From Plotosus lineatus (lineage: Eukaryota > Chordata > Actinopteri > Siluriformes > Plotosidae): a DNA stretch of 64,000 bases. The stretch is taken from positions 41,548,564-41,612,563 of the forward strand of contig CM045734.1 of assembly GCA_024760905.1 (NCBI GenBank), in the 5' to 3' direction. This document shows positions 1-11,399 of the stretch, piece after piece (position 1 is the stretch's first letter; every line of letters begins with the position of its first letter). The notes beneath the pieces are model-generated. The model was not told the DNA's origin, searched no databases, and worked only from the letters and a program-made list of their open reading frames with translations. Position numbers and translations under genes: made by a program.

Positions 1-58
1 TGAGATGGGCCTCAGCCTCCAGCAACCCTACTTAGGATTAAGCGTTATGAAAAGGAAT
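1..58 (+). repeat. L2-like SINE/LINE 3' tail, cut by window start
   Basis: The first bases (TGAGATGGGCCTCAGCCTCC, then a TTAGGATTAAGCG stretch and an AATTAATGAATT end) match the L2-like tail seen on many SINEs in this window. The rest lies upstream of the window, so its SINE family cannot be told. Confidence 0.75.
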
Positions 59-998
59 TAATGAATTCCTGAAATTATGAATATGATGAATACAGTACCT
101 GAATGCCTTCAAATAATTTCTGTTTCCGTTTCTCTACATTCATTAACAATGTCTATTTCAATTTAGAAATTAACAGTGGCACCTGACTAATTTCATTTAT
201 ATTTTGGACATTGGTTTTCTTTCTATTAAAGGTCACCGTATCTGGGTTAATAGTCCCACTGCTAACATCGTTTAAGCGGCATCAGCCCGCGCTGCTGATC
301 TCTAAGGCCCTGGGCAGATTAGATTGACATGGGAGCACATAAAAGCTGAAATCTGATTGGACACAAAAATTCTAACGTCCACATACACACTGGAAGCAGT
401 GCAGCCAAGAAACATGCTACAAAATGAAGAGTGTAGACTTTTGGGAATAAATTAATACATGATTATAATTTAATGGTACAAATACTAGAATTGAAAGTTG
501 TAAAGGTAGGTCAGTGCTTCTGATAGTGCTTAGGCCAGCAGAGAAGGCTTTGCTGACCCTGATGACCTATTACTGCTAAACACAGAGTCCCCTGGAACTG
601 TAGCGAACAATATCCCACTATGATGCTAACCAATGAATTAGCAGCACAAAATCATTTAATCACAAAAAAACATCACATTTTATGGTGGGATTTTCCTTAA
701 AAGTTATAATTTTACATTCCTTTTAACATTTTTCAGAGGAAAAAAAATAATCTGCATTGAGTTGGGTTAAGAACATTTCCTATCACTTAGCGACATTTAG
801 CAAGAGAGAAAAGTGGCAACTCCATCTTTCACAGCCACCTGTGCCGTCAGCTTCTCAAAAGCTTCTGTCTCTTTTAATACTGTGTAACTTGGAAGAGTGT
901 GGTGTTCCGGGGTGATTTTAAGCAGACGTAAGTACATTAAAATGACTTTAATGTCGAAATGATTTCCTCTATTAAATTCACCACTCCTCTTCTTCTAG
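59..998. other. Unique AT-rich sequence upstream of a candidate exon
   Basis: No repeat family or convincing coding frame is recognised here. It ends in a pyrimidine-rich tract and CTTCTAG at 986-998 that could be a 3' splice site for the next feature. Confidence 0.5.
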
Positions 999-1097
999 AA
1001 TGATTTCGCTTGTTTCAGCCACGATTGCCGGAGAGCTGGAGGGAAGCAAGGAGTTCTTTATTATTGCAGATCCCGGAATGAATTACTCTTCTCTCTG
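999..1097 (+). CDS. Candidate internal exon of an unidentified host gene
   Basis: A 99-base interval is open in one frame and bounded by good splice signals. A pyrimidine-rich tract ends in CTTCTAG at 998, and TCTCTG|GTAAGG gives a donor at 1098. One leading base completes a codon (phase 2), 32 codons follow, and two bases remain (phase 2), so the exon is symmetrical and frame-preserving. The peptide starts MISLVSATIAGELEGSKEFF and ends ADPGMNYSSL(W); it is low in repeats and mixed in composition, unlike the other frames here. A second possible acceptor, TTTCAG at 1018, keeps the same frame. I do not recognise the protein. A chance open frame of this size is possible. If real, the gene reads on the + strand and much of the window is its intron. 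Confidence 0.42.
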
Positions 1098-1181
1098 GTA
1101 AGGTTGGGAAAAGTGAAAAACATCATTAAAGGCTTGAAAAACACAAGTCAATTTTTTTGGTGTTTATTTAAATGCAAGGAT

Positions 1182-1183
<2 letters not shown>

Positions 1184-1232
<49 letters not shown>

Positions 1233-1237
1233 TCTCC

Positions 1238-1293
<56 letters not shown>
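1184..1293. repeat. Compound (TC)n / (TA)n microsatellite
   Basis: (TC)n runs from 1184 to about 1225, a short CTTTCTC interruption follows, then (TA)n from 1240 to 1293. Long open frames over it are only translations of the repeat. Confidence 0.95.
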
Positions 1294-1300
<7 letters not shown>

Positions 1301-1318
1301 CGCACACATACTTATATA

Positions 1319-2025
1319 CAGCCGGTCCCCAACTTACGTTTTTAATTGGTTCCAGACGGCCAATCATAAGTTGAAAATGAACGTAAGTTGTTACAGTGAT
1401 GTATGATGTACGGCATGTGATGTATGATTCTCATACTGTACTATACATCCATAAATACCATTACCGTATCTCATGAAACACCCCTAAATTAATCATTATA
1501 AACATAACATTGTAAAGTAATACCAAATATATCAAATAATAACAGCATTAATTTCAACTAAGTCACTTAATTATACCAAGTCACTTTACATGAAGCTTAA
1601 AACAGCCAATCAACACTTACAATATGTGAGGCGCTCAAAACCGAAAGTAGTGTACTTACGAAAGTTGTGTACTTGCTGTGGGTTATACAGACTTCCTGTC
1701 TTTCAAGTGAGTAAGGGCGCCATTGAACTCGTTTAGAACTCAGCCTGCACTGATGTGAATCACTAGCAGAGCGGAGAGTTATCTTTCTTTTCTGGATTCT
1801 GGTTTTCATTCATTTTACAACTCTCTTTGCTTAACTGACTATGCATGGTAGATTGCGCCGATTCGAGCAGATAGTTAATTCATCTCTGTGTATGAGACTT
1901 GCACCCATGCTAGTAGGCTTACGCTTCTGACCAACCATATTTGCCTAGGGTTACAAAAGTCCGCAAAACAGTGTGAACACAAAGATCACAGAGACGTCTT
2001 AACACAAGGGTAACATGCTATATAA

Positions 2026-2027
<2 letters not shown>
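1319..2027 (-). mobile_element. Tigger/pogo-type element, family A, copy 1 (deletion derivative)
   Basis: The left end, CAGCCGGTCCCCAACTTACG preceded by TA, matches the terminal repeat of the copies at 4178 and 56990. Internal sequence (GAAGCTTAAAACAGCCAATC, and GCAGAGCGGAGAGTTATC near 1770) is shared with the copy at 56990. The transposase helix-turn-helix region present at 4418-4690 is missing, so this is a non-autonomous derivative. The far end is lost at the (TA)n that follows. Confidence 0.75.

Positions 2028-2028
<1 letters not shown>

Positions 2029-2086
<58 letters not shown>
2029..2086. repeat. (TA)n microsatellite
   Basis: About 28 TA units abut the truncated end of a Tigger-type element. 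Confidence 0.95.
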
Positions 2087-2092
<6 letters not shown>

Positions 2093-3590
2093 TTTTCCAT
2101 CATTCTCTGACACCTTTGGCAATTGGAAGAACTTTGCTGAGAACCAAACAAGATAAATTGGCGATGTGCATCATATTAAAGATGATGAATCCTTGATTCT
2201 AATTGATATGCTCAGCTTATAATTCATAATAAACTACAGATTTTACGTAGAATTCAGACTATCACTTCCTTGCCACGAGGAATATATTTTGTAATCATTT
2301 AGAGAACATATGCTCAATTAGCTTGCCGGTCTTGGTGCTGGTCTCTTGAAAGCACAATAGAATAAGGGTAAAATAGGGTCTCAGAATGATGCAATGGAAC
2401 AGTAATAGAACTGTGCTCTGTGAAGTCCGGCAGTACACTGCTCTCCTCCATTCTTCTGCATCCACACTTTTCGAGCACAAGTAAGAGTCATTTAATGTGC
2501 AAGAGCCTGCGAAATATCACATGCTATGGGCCACTTGTATGGGGGTGACATGGGGTTGTCAATATAATGCATTTAGACACCATTGACGGTGGTCTGCACA
2601 TTTCTTAGTCGTTCAACAATGGAAAACTGTGCAGACTACAATTTCCAGAGAAAAACTTAGGGGCTGCCATGGTCGTCTCATGTTGCTTTTCACCATCCAT
2701 CTGCGGGGAAAGTGCAAACAGGCTTGGCTCATTTCATTGCCCAGGGTTTCCATTTGGGCTGTGGGGTCCTGCCAAAGTAGGCATTGTCAGCATCGCATTG
2801 ATCTCTAGTCTCTGTAGTGGAGTTTGAGGCTTTTTACCTGTGGGGTTGCTGCTGTGGAATTCAACGTGGTTTCATAGCTTTCTCATCTTGTCTCTCAATC
2901 AGACCCTTCATGCAAGGGATGGATGGGGGAGAGACTTCCGTTTTGAACGTTCCCTACATGCCCTTTTCTATTCGAATGCTTTCATTGCACTGTTGCCTTG
3001 AAGCTGGTGTGGTGCTCCCTGTAGGGTGATTGGAAGCTGTTGACATTGCAGGAAAAACGTGCAAGTTTTACAAGTGTTTAAAGAGTGTGGCTGGGTCCAC
3101 GGTCGATGACTCTGAATGTTTGGAGTGTTAACAGTGCTTGGGATGCCTGGAAGCCTGAGGCCTCGTTTATTTTTACAGGTACAGAGGGAGTACATGTTGG
3201 CCCTAGTCTGCAGAGAGGGGAATGGAGATCCTACTGATGTGCTGGGTCAGAGTGAGGTTCTTGAAATCTGAGATAAATTCACACACAGTCTGTATGAAAT
3301 GTGTCCAAAGGAGGATCAGAATAAAGTACTTGGATCACACAGTCACCACATGTTTGTTTGCGACTTTCATGTCTGACATTTAAAATATGAGACAACAAAA
3401 TCATTTCAGAGGTTGATTTGTTAACCCTCCAGTGGACGCAGTTGACCTGTTTGATGTTAACTTTCATAGTAACGGCCACAGCTGTTGCCATTTTTAGGAA
3501 CAACTTGCTAAAGTGAAACACTCATTCAGGAGTTAATATCATGTTTGTGGTACCTTTATTTTTAAAAAGAAAATGGTGTAATGTAAGGTG
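2087..3590. other. Unique sequence, no feature recognised
   Basis: About 1.5 kb of mixed composition without microsatellites or recognised repeats. Open frames (longest about 80 codons) show no motif or splice context that would support a gene. Confidence 0.5.
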
Positions 3591-3790
3591 TGGCAGTCTA
3601 GTTAGCACATTTGCCTCACAGCAACAAGGTCCTGAGTTTGAGTCTTGGGCTGATGAAAACTTTTCTTTGTGCAGCTTGCATATCCTCCTCATGCTGGCAT
3701 GGGTTTCTTCTGGGCGCTAAGGTTTCCTCCCATAGTCCAAAGACATGCACATCAAGCAAATTGGTATTTCTCAATTTTATATTATTTCTG
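3591..3790 (+). mobile_element. tRNA-headed SINE, family C (degenerate, no tail)
   Basis: The order TAGTTAGCACATTTGCCTCA, CAGCAACAAGGTCCTGAGTT, then TTTCCTCC and GTCCAAAGACATGCAC is the widespread fish SINE layout (tRNA-like head, 'title' region with TTTCCTCC and CCAAAGACATGC). It ends before the L2-like tail, and a second copy follows directly. Confidence 0.75.
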
Positions 3791-4044
3791 GAGTGGCACA
3801 GTGGCATAGTGGTTAGCATGTCCACCTCATGACAAGAAGGTTTTGAGTCCAGAGCTCAGCAGTGGTGTTTCTGTCTTCCCTGTGTTTGTCCGAGATTCTT
3901 CCAAGTACTCTCGTTTTCTTCTACAGTACAAATACATGCAAAATAGGCTAATTGGCGATTTCAAATTGCCCCTTGTGTGCATTGTTCAGGGAGTCCTTGC
4001 CTTCAACGAGTGTCAGTTGAGATAGGCATTAGCCTTACTCCATA
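3791..4044 (+). mobile_element. tRNA-headed SINE, family C, with L2-like tail
   Basis: GTGGCACAGTGGCATAGTGG forms the head, followed by CACCTCATGACAAGAAGG and a GGCTAATTGGCGATTTCAAA body. The 3' part (TCAGTTGAGATAGGCATTAG) is the L2-like tail. It sits in tandem with the previous SINE. Confidence 0.78.
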
Positions 4045-4062
4045 AAGTGGTTTGGCAAATGA

Positions 4063-4950
<888 letters not shown>

Positions 4951-4966
4951 ATTGGTCTATATAAAC

Positions 4967-4970
<4 letters not shown>

Positions 4971-5026
<56 letters not shown>

Positions 5027-5051
5027 AAGAGAGTGTGTGTGTGTGTGTGTA
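4971..5051. repeat. (TG)n-(GA)n-(TG)n microsatellite
   Basis: Alternating (TG)n, GAGAGAGAGAGAAAGAGAG and (TG)n blocks separate a Tigger end from a SINE. Confidence 0.95.
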
Positions 5052-5224
5052 CAGCATTTGGTAGACATGCCTCTCCAGAGCAATTTACAATTTATCATTT
5101 TTATACAACTGAGCAACTGAGAGTTAAGGGCCTTGCTCAAGGGCCCAACAGTGTTGACAGTGTGGCTTGAACTACTGACCTTCAGCTCAGTAAGCCATCA
5201 CTCTAAGCACTATGCCACCACTGC
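5052..5224 (-). mobile_element. tRNA-headed SINE, family D (TGGGCCCTTGAGCAAGGC type)
   Basis: Read on the minus strand it starts GCAGTGGTGGCATAGTGCTT, contains AACACTGTTGGGCCCTTGAG and CAAGGCCCTTAAC, and ends AAATTGCTCTGGAGAGGC..CCAAATGCTGTAC. A second copy lies at 24596-24783. This head, 'GGGCCC' body and 'CTCTGGATAA..CAAATG' tail recur in many fish genomes. Confidence 0.8.
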
Positions 5225-5227
5225 AAT

Positions 5228-5352
5228 ATCCCATACTAGCTGGACGATAACATGCAATCCCACAAAGAAACCCCTGAGCCCAGAACTCAAACCCAGGACC
5301 TTGTTAGTGTGAGTTGTACATGCTAACTATTTACGCCATTGTGATACTCCAT
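5228..5352 (-). mobile_element. SINE family C head fragment
   Basis: ACCCAGGACCTTGTTAGTG and ATTTACGCCATTGTGATAC are the reverse complement of the family C head. It directly follows another SINE in the same orientation. Confidence 0.6.
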
Positions 5353-6465
5353 GAAATAGTCCAAATGAAGTATTTTGACATCAGCAAATCAGAGAATAAA
5401 TTATGACATAGCAATATTCATGCTTTGTTTTGGGGTTTTTCTTGTGGATTTTACTCAGGATTCATTTATTTGCTTGTTTTAAATAAATTATAAAAAGGTG
5501 AGGTTAAATGCTTAAATTGTGTCCACGTCCTTTGTGAATTTGTTGAATGAGACTTCCCATCATTTCCAATGATTTGGCACAGATTTTTAATTCAGCATGA
5601 CCCTGACCAGTATAAAGCAATTAATAAAAATAAATGAATGAATGTTTTAAGACCACATAGGAAGCATACTTTGATAAAAAAAAAAAAAAAAGGTTGTCCT
5701 GGGAGGCACTCAGAGAACAACCAATATTGCAAAAGTTCCACATTGAATTCACACATAATGAGATAAACATTGATTACAGATGGTTGCAAAGAGTGTAATC
5801 CATTTACAAGTGTGTGGGTAAATAGGTGCTAAAAATTTAATCTATTTTCAACTCTACTGTACAATTACTGGAAACACTGAACTCTTGACCAACAACTACA
5901 AATCTTTTTTTTTTTTTTTTTTTTTTCATGCAATACTTCTCCATAACACCCAAGCCCTTCCTTATGTCTACAGGCATTCTGATTCATTTGGCAGTCACCG
6001 GTGCGTAACTACCCCTAATACATCCTATTTTATCATTACAGTTTCTGAGAGCAGGTTCTAATGATAAGGAACCCCTAGCATCGAGACATGTACGTAAACA
6101 AAGGCACACAGCAGCCCACAGCCTAATGAGTCAAATCCAGACTGGAGATTGATTCCTTTTAGACAGTGGCTGAAATGAGGAACTAAAGTGTTGACTCACA
6201 TGCAGTCAAAGGAAGACAGATGTTTTAGAGGAACAGTAGTATCTACAAACTTGACAACGAAACATTCAAAATAAAATGGAATAAAAGTTTGTTTTGTGTT
6301 TTAGTTGATTATATTGACATTAAGTCTGACAACCTAATATGATGTACATGGTATCTGAGATTACAGCTTTAGTTTCATGAAAATGTCAACTGCCAAGTCA
6401 ACAAAATGCAAAAAGCATGCATGACACAGTTATTTTACATTTCTGTATAAAAAAAATACAGTGAT
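5353..6465. other. Mostly unique AT-rich sequence
   Basis: An A15 run at 5677-5691 and a T22 run near 5905-5926 are the only simple repeats. No gene, repeat family or conserved motif is recognised. Confidence 0.5.
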
Positions 6466-6629
6466 TCAACCCCCCCCCCCAACAAAACTACTTATATTTT
6501 TATGTGAGGCGCACGTCTGTATGTGTGTGTATTTATATTTTATTTACATCTTATGCATTATTTTTTGATTGCTTAATTGTTATTATAAGCATTTATAGTG
6601 TTGGATATATGTATTTATTGATATTTATA
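6466..6629 (+). mobile_element. Partial BL-MITE (right half only)
   Basis: The sequence from CAAAACTACTTATATTTTTA through ATTTATTGATATTTA repeats the internal right half of the BL-MITE that follows (compare 6862-7015). The next copy appears to have inserted at a TA inside this older one; the remaining end was not found. Confidence 0.65.
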
Positions 6630-7127
6630 CAGGGATCCCTCGCTACTTCACGCTTCAATTGATGCGGCTTCAGTGATTTTTTTTTTTTTTTTTATATATA
6701 TTCATTGAATTAAAAAACAAGGAAATTAAGGAAGAATTGGAGAAAAAAAATAAGGGAAATGCCACAAAACAAGGCCAAATATGCAAAAAAATTAAAAATA
6801 AATAAATAAATAAATAAATAATTAAAAAAACAAACAAAAAACAACCCCAAGCCCCCCCATCAAAACTACTTACACTTTTATGTGAGTTCCATGTACTCGT
6901 ATCTGCATGTATTTATATTTTATTTACATCTTATGCATTGTTTTTAAATTTTGATTATAAATTGTTATTATAAGCATTTATAGCATTGAATATGTATCTA
7001 TTGATATTATATATGCACATATACATGTACGCATATGCCAGTCAGGCGGGTTGATCCTACTTCACGGAAATCAGCAGTCGTGGGGGCGTCTCAGTCCCAA
7101 TTAACTGCTGAAAGTGAAGGATCCCTG
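6630..7127 (+). mobile_element. BL-MITE copy 1 (pogo/Tigger-type MITE)
   Basis: It begins CAGGGATCCCTCGCTACTTC after TA (6628-6629) and ends GAAAGTGAAGGATCCCTG before TA (7128-7129), giving short inverted ends and a TA target duplication. The inner sequence is AT-rich and non-coding: ACAAGGCCAAA near 6770, an AAAT repeat at 6800-6824, and TATTTACATCTTATGCAT near 6920. TA duplication and CAGG ends fit a Tc1/mariner/pogo-mobilised MITE. Full or partial copies lie at 8319, 12496, 21950, 28113 and 34257. Confidence 0.85.
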
Positions 7128-7131
7128 TATA

Positions 7132-7490
7132 CAGTAGGCCTGACTATTCACGGTTTTGCACTCGCGGTTTGAGTATTCACGGACTGCCGAGCAGCTCACA
7201 CGTGACTCAAATTCAGCCAATGGCTGTCCTCCTTGAGGTGATGTAACGCCCCTTTTTCCTCATCCGTGCACAAGTTGGCAATGAGCCCTTTTTTAGTGTG
7301 TTTTAATTACCAGTTAAGTTCTATGATGTCACTCAAACGCCTGCTTAAGCACCAGAAAAAGGTATTGAGGTTGGATGGCTCTTCTGAAGAAATGAGACTT
7401 TCTCTGGAAGAAACAACAGTTTCCTCTGAAGTCACGTCATTGCTGAAGAGGAATAATCGTTTGAACTGTTGTAAAACACTCCACTATTAA
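7132..7490 (+). mobile_element. Possible second Tigger-like terminal fragment, back to back with BL-MITE
   Basis: CAGTAGGCCTGACTATTCAC, preceded by its own TA at 7130-7131, resembles Tigger-type ends ('ATTCACGGTTTTGCACTCGCGG'-like text). A 74-codon frame at 7266-7490 (MSLKRLLKHQKKVLRLDGSS near the middle) follows but is not clearly a transposase, and no matching right end is found. The element identity is tentative. Confidence 0.4.
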
Positions 7491-8040
7491 AGTTGTTTTC
7501 AATTATTATTCCAGTACATGACCTAAGGTAATGTTTAAAATGTTTGTGTGTTATATTTTATTTACTGTGGTGTAGCATGCTTCTCATTTTGTTTTATCTA
7601 TCGCACAATCTCTATGAAAAATTTATTATTATTCTTATTTATTTTTATCTGTTTTTTTTTTTCTTCTTTGTTCTTTTTTTTTTTTCGGGATGCAGCAGCC
7701 AGAAGGTGACCTGTGTATGTTCTAAGCAGTACATAAACACTATAGTGAACATTGCCTTTTCATACTTACTCAAACTTATAGTGTGTGTTTGTCCTGCAAA
7801 TCTGATGAGCGCCCGGTGTTGGCTGAGATATCAGATCGCCTCTATATAACCCTAGCAGGGTTAAGTCAAATGACTTACTAATAAGTAGGTATTTACTTTA
7901 TGGAAATGTAAATGACACTCTGTAATGGTGTTTTTAACTCGACGTTTTACTGTATGGACATGCATGGACTACCTGGAGACACAAGAAATGCAAAATGAAA
8001 TGACATTTCTATAATTCTTGCATTTACTAAAATGCTTAGT
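7491..8040. other. Unique AT-rich sequence
   Basis: Contains T-rich tracts at 7635-7686 and otherwise nothing recognisable. Confidence 0.5.
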
Positions 8041-8130
8041 CCTAATTAGGGTTGCATGGCGGCTGGCACCCATCTCAGCTGACTCTGGGAAAGGCAACGT
8101 ACACCCTGAACAGCTGACAAGACCTTTGCA
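8041..8130 (-). repeat. L2-like tail fragment
   Basis: CTAATTAGGGTTGCATGGCG followed by GGCTGGCACCCATCTCAGCT and GTACACCCTGAACAGCTGAC is the reverse complement of the L2-like tail. No SINE head is attached. Confidence 0.75.
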
Positions 8131-8318
8131 GCATTTCTATAATTAATATTTTTATTCATAAAGAGTGATAACAATGACCCTACCTGGTACAAGTGGCCGT
8201 GACCAGCCATGAGTGTCTGTCATTTTGATTCAAGCGTTAACCATCCAAATTAATGTTTTTGATTTCACAGATAGTGGACCAATCTGACGGTGCCAATCCT
8301 GTGTATTAAATTAGAATA

Positions 8319-8539
8319 CAGGGATCCCTCACTTTCCGCGGTTAATTGGGACTGAGAGCCCCACGCGACCACTGAATTCCGCAAAGTAGGATTACCCCCA
8401 CCCACCCCACTGACTGCCGTATACATACATGTACCTTATATGTGTATACAATATCAATAAATACATATTCAATGCTATAAATGCTTAAAATACTAATTAA
8501 ACATTAAAAAATAATGCATAAGATGTAAATAAAATATAA

Positions 8540-8592
<53 letters not shown>

Positions 8593-8828
8593 GATGTGCA
8601 CCTCAAATAAATGTAACTAGTTTTGATGGGAGGTTTTGGGTTGATTTTTGTTTTGTGTTTGTTCATGGTTTTTTTTTATAATTGGCCTTGTTTTTGCATC
8701 ATTTTCCTTAACCTTTTCCCCTATTCTTCTTTAATTTTCTTATTTTTTAATTCGATGAATATTAAAAAAAAAAAACATGATGCACTGAAGACGCATGAAT
8801 TGAACCGCGAAGTAGCGAGGGATCCCTG
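8319..8828 (-). mobile_element. BL-MITE copy 2 with internal (CA)n
   Basis: Ends CAGGGATCCCTCACTTTCCG and AAGTAGCGAGGGATCCCTG are flanked by TA at 8317-8318 and 8829-8830. Orientation is opposite to copy 1. A (CA)n of about 46 bp (8543-8590) has grown within the element, and an open frame at 8623-8853 is non-coding MITE sequence. Confidence 0.88.
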
Positions 8829-8845
8829 TATTTGCATTTTATCAT

Positions 8846-8965
8846 TTTTCTGAACCGCTTAATGCTAATTACGTTCATAGGGAGGCCGTTACTGATCTCA
8901 GGAAACTCTGGGTAAGGGCAGATTACACCCTGAACAGTTCATCAGGCCATCACAGAACTTCAAGA
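8846..8965 (-). repeat. L2-like tail fragment
   Basis: TTCTGAACCGCTTAATGCTA, then GGGAGGCCGTTACTGATCTC and ATTACACCCTGAACAGTTCA, match the reverse complement of the tail with several substitutions. It lies just outside BL-MITE copy 2. Confidence 0.7.
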
Positions 8966-9690
8966 ACTTACAAATTTTATTAATTACCTAAACAATTCTG
9001 TAAGCAAGTATGCTATGTTGCTATTTTTAAACAAACTTCCATTATTCCAACATAGCCTGATAACACCAAATCAAAACAGAAAAGGAACATATCAGACATG
9101 TCCTGGCTGGTTAACTTCGAGGTAAGGGAGAATTAGACAAGTTTCATTTTTGTGGCTTTACCATAGCGTTAATGAAGCATATCTACTTCTTTACAACTTG
9201 AAGTCTAAATTATTCACAGACTCTGGCGTGCAATTGAAGCAAGGCAAACAGAAGCAGCTTCATGCTCAGTGCTAAGCAAACATGTCAGATTAGCATGCAT
9301 TTGCGAGCACTTTATTAGAATGGTAGTCCCCTCCAGCAATGAGCACATAAACAAACACAGCAAACGCCTTGACAATTGTCCACATTTAGTTTGTCTGCTT
9401 CATCTGTGAGGGTAGAATAACAAATCCTAATGTGCCACTCCAGTTCTTCCATTACCCAGCAGTCTCTCTTTTCCCTGGGGGCAATTAGGAGTTAGATTTA
9501 TTAGACATAATTAAGAGAGTATGCGGCTCCTGTTCTGGCCCTGATATTCAATTTGCTGACTTTAATGAACAGAAACAATCTGACCTGCACAACGTAAGTA
9601 GTGAAAGTGAACCTTGTCTCCATCGTGAGACTTTTGAATGATTAAATAACTGACACACACCAGTGTTGAAGCTCTTCCATAGATAGAACA
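8966..9690. other. Repeat-free block, possible conserved non-coding DNA
   Basis: Over 700 bp without transposon or microsatellite similarity, containing AT-rich homeodomain-like words (GCAATTAGGAG, GACATAATTAAG near 9481-9510). No coding frame is convincing. Whether it is conserved cannot be judged from one sequence. Confidence 0.35.

Positions 9691-9691
<1 letters not shown>

Positions 9692-9755
<64 letters not shown>
9692..9755. repeat. (CA)n microsatellite
   Basis: About 32 uninterrupted CA units. Confidence 0.97.
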
Positions 9756-9756
<1 letters not shown>

Positions 9757-9758
<2 letters not shown>

Positions 9759-10154
9759 ACACTCAAGTGAATGTTATTTGCATTAAATTATACTTTTCCT
9801 GTCTTCTCATTGTCAAGCATTAGACGTGTTCACTCAATGTCTGGCCTAAAAGGATAAAATCTGTGCATTTGCACAAGTGTGAAATATCACACGTCCAAAA
9901 AATGTCTCAGCCAACAGTGATGCAGAAGTATCCATATGTCTGGCTCATGTTCCCTTTGTACCGGAAGACACCTACTTATGTACTTGGATCTTGGATGAAT
10001 TATATGCATGTAGCATTGCAAGAGATATCGCATCTCTCTCAATTTCTGAAGTGATCTCTTTACTAACAGTATGTGCACTGTGCTTGCAAACCCATTTATC
10101 CATTCTGCATATATGAAGGTGTAAAATGGAAACAACCATTTATTTATTTATTTA

Positions 10155-10158
<4 letters not shown>
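9757..10158. other. Unique sequence
   Basis: Nothing recognised. Short open frames on both strands overlap each other and have no supporting features. Confidence 0.5.
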
Positions 10159-10209
<51 letters not shown>

Positions 10210-10268
10210 TACCTTTATATCTTCTCTGTGAATATTTTATTGACACTAGGTCACGTTTTCCCTGCTCC

Positions 10269-10317
<49 letters not shown>
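10159..10317. repeat. Inverted pair of (ATT)n and (AAT)n microsatellites
   Basis: (TTA/ATT)n from about 10159 to 10210 and (AAT)n from 10269 to 10317 are reverse complements about 50 bp long, separated by a 58-bp spacer. A single strand could fold into a long AU/AT hairpin. Confidence 0.95.
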
Positions 10318-10330
10318 CGTATGCATACAC

Positions 10331-10556
10331 ATTCATTCATTTTATCGACTGCTTAGCAGAGATGCTGGCGCCCATCAGAGCTGACTTTTGGCGAAAGGAA
10401 GCGTACACCCTGGACAGCTAACCAGGCCATCACAGGGCAGAAACACGCTGACGGCAATGCAGCCAACTCTTGACAAAAGTCAGCAATAGTTTTTGTACAT
10501 GTCTCTCATCACAGACAGTGAAAGACACGGCCGGCCTTTGATAACCCAGTTAGCAG
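10331..10556 (-). mobile_element. Chassis SINE, L2-tail type, head missing
   Basis: On the minus strand the element has the core (AAGGCCGGCCGTGTCTTTCA, GTCAGCGTGTTTCTGCCCTG) joined to an L2-like tail ending AAAATGAATGAATG. The tRNA-like head is missing at about 10556. It starts 13 bp after the (AAT)n tract. Confidence 0.8.
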
Positions 10557-10627
10557 TTTTATTTTGGGTCTTATATATATATATTAAAAAAAATAGAACT
10601 GAATTTATTAGAAGCTAAAGAACATAT

Positions 10628-10942
10628 TGGGACCGGTGGTGTAGTGGTTAGGGTGCTGCATTCATGATCGGGAGGTTGGGTGTTCAAATCTCAGGTAGAC
10701 CCCCATTGTGCTAAGACCCCTGGGCAAGGTCTCAACTTCAAGTGTGCCTCTGTTCACCCAGCAGTATAAATCAGTACCAGTAAAAATATACTGGGAAGGT
10801 AACCTGCGATGGACTAGTGTCCCAGCCAGGAGGAGTTGAACTCCTAGTTGCTTCACGCTACGGAAACCGAGGATAAGCATGGGCCTGCTGAGACAATGTG
10901 GCTCAGGTGTCAAAAGCCCAACTGACTTTACCTTAACTTACT
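10628..10942 (+). mobile_element. tRNA-headed SINE, family B, full length
   Basis: Head GACCGGTGGTGTAGTGGTTA (A-box-like TGGTGTAGTGG), then CCCCTGGGCAAGGTCTCAAC, CACCCAGCAGTATAAATCAG, AATATACTGGGAAGGTAACC, GAGTTGAACTCCTAGTTGCT and an end of AAGCCCAACTGACTTTACC. Flanks TAAAGAACATAT (10616-10627) and TAAAGAACCTAT (10943-10954) form a 12-bp target duplication with one mismatch. Further copies are at 30131, 30557, 52575, 54640 (tail) and 60922. Confidence 0.85.
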
Positions 10943-10984
10943 TAAAGAACCTATCCTAAGCAGGGGTGCCAATCATTCTGGAGG

Positions 10985-10989
<5 letters not shown>

Positions 10990-11059
<70 letters not shown>
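10990..11059. repeat. (GT)n / (TA)n microsatellite
   Basis: (GT)n to about 11018 then (TA)n with one TG interruption, ending where a SINE 3' end begins. Confidence 0.95.
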
Positions 11060-11399
11060 CTTCTTGGCTTATCCCTTTTCTTTCAGGAGTCGCCGCAGCG
11101 AATTATCTGCTTCCCATGTTTGATTTGGCATAGGTTTTTACGTCGGATGCCCTTCCTGTCACAACCCATTAGCAAGGGACAGAAACACGCTGACGGCTTT
11201 GCAGCTACTCTTTACAAAAGTCAGCAATGGTTCTTTTACATGAAGCTCTCACCATAGACAGTGAGAGACATGGCCGGCCTTTGATAACCCAGTTAGCTGC
11301 ACTGGGGGCACAGTGACAACCTAGTGGAGAGTGGGACTTGAACCCCCAACCTTAGGATCAGCGATCCAGCACCCTTTACCACCAGGCCATCACTGCCCG
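11060..11399 (-). mobile_element. Chassis SINE, RTE-tail type, full length
   Basis: Minus-strand order: tRNA-like head (CACTGCCC complement at 11399; GGTTCAAGTCC near the B box), core, GGGTTGTGACAGGAAGGGC, CATCCGACGT, then CAGATAATTCGCTGCGGCGA and an end of AGAAAAGGGATAAGCCAAGA. Its 3' end abuts the (TA)n at 11020-11059. Confidence 0.85.
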
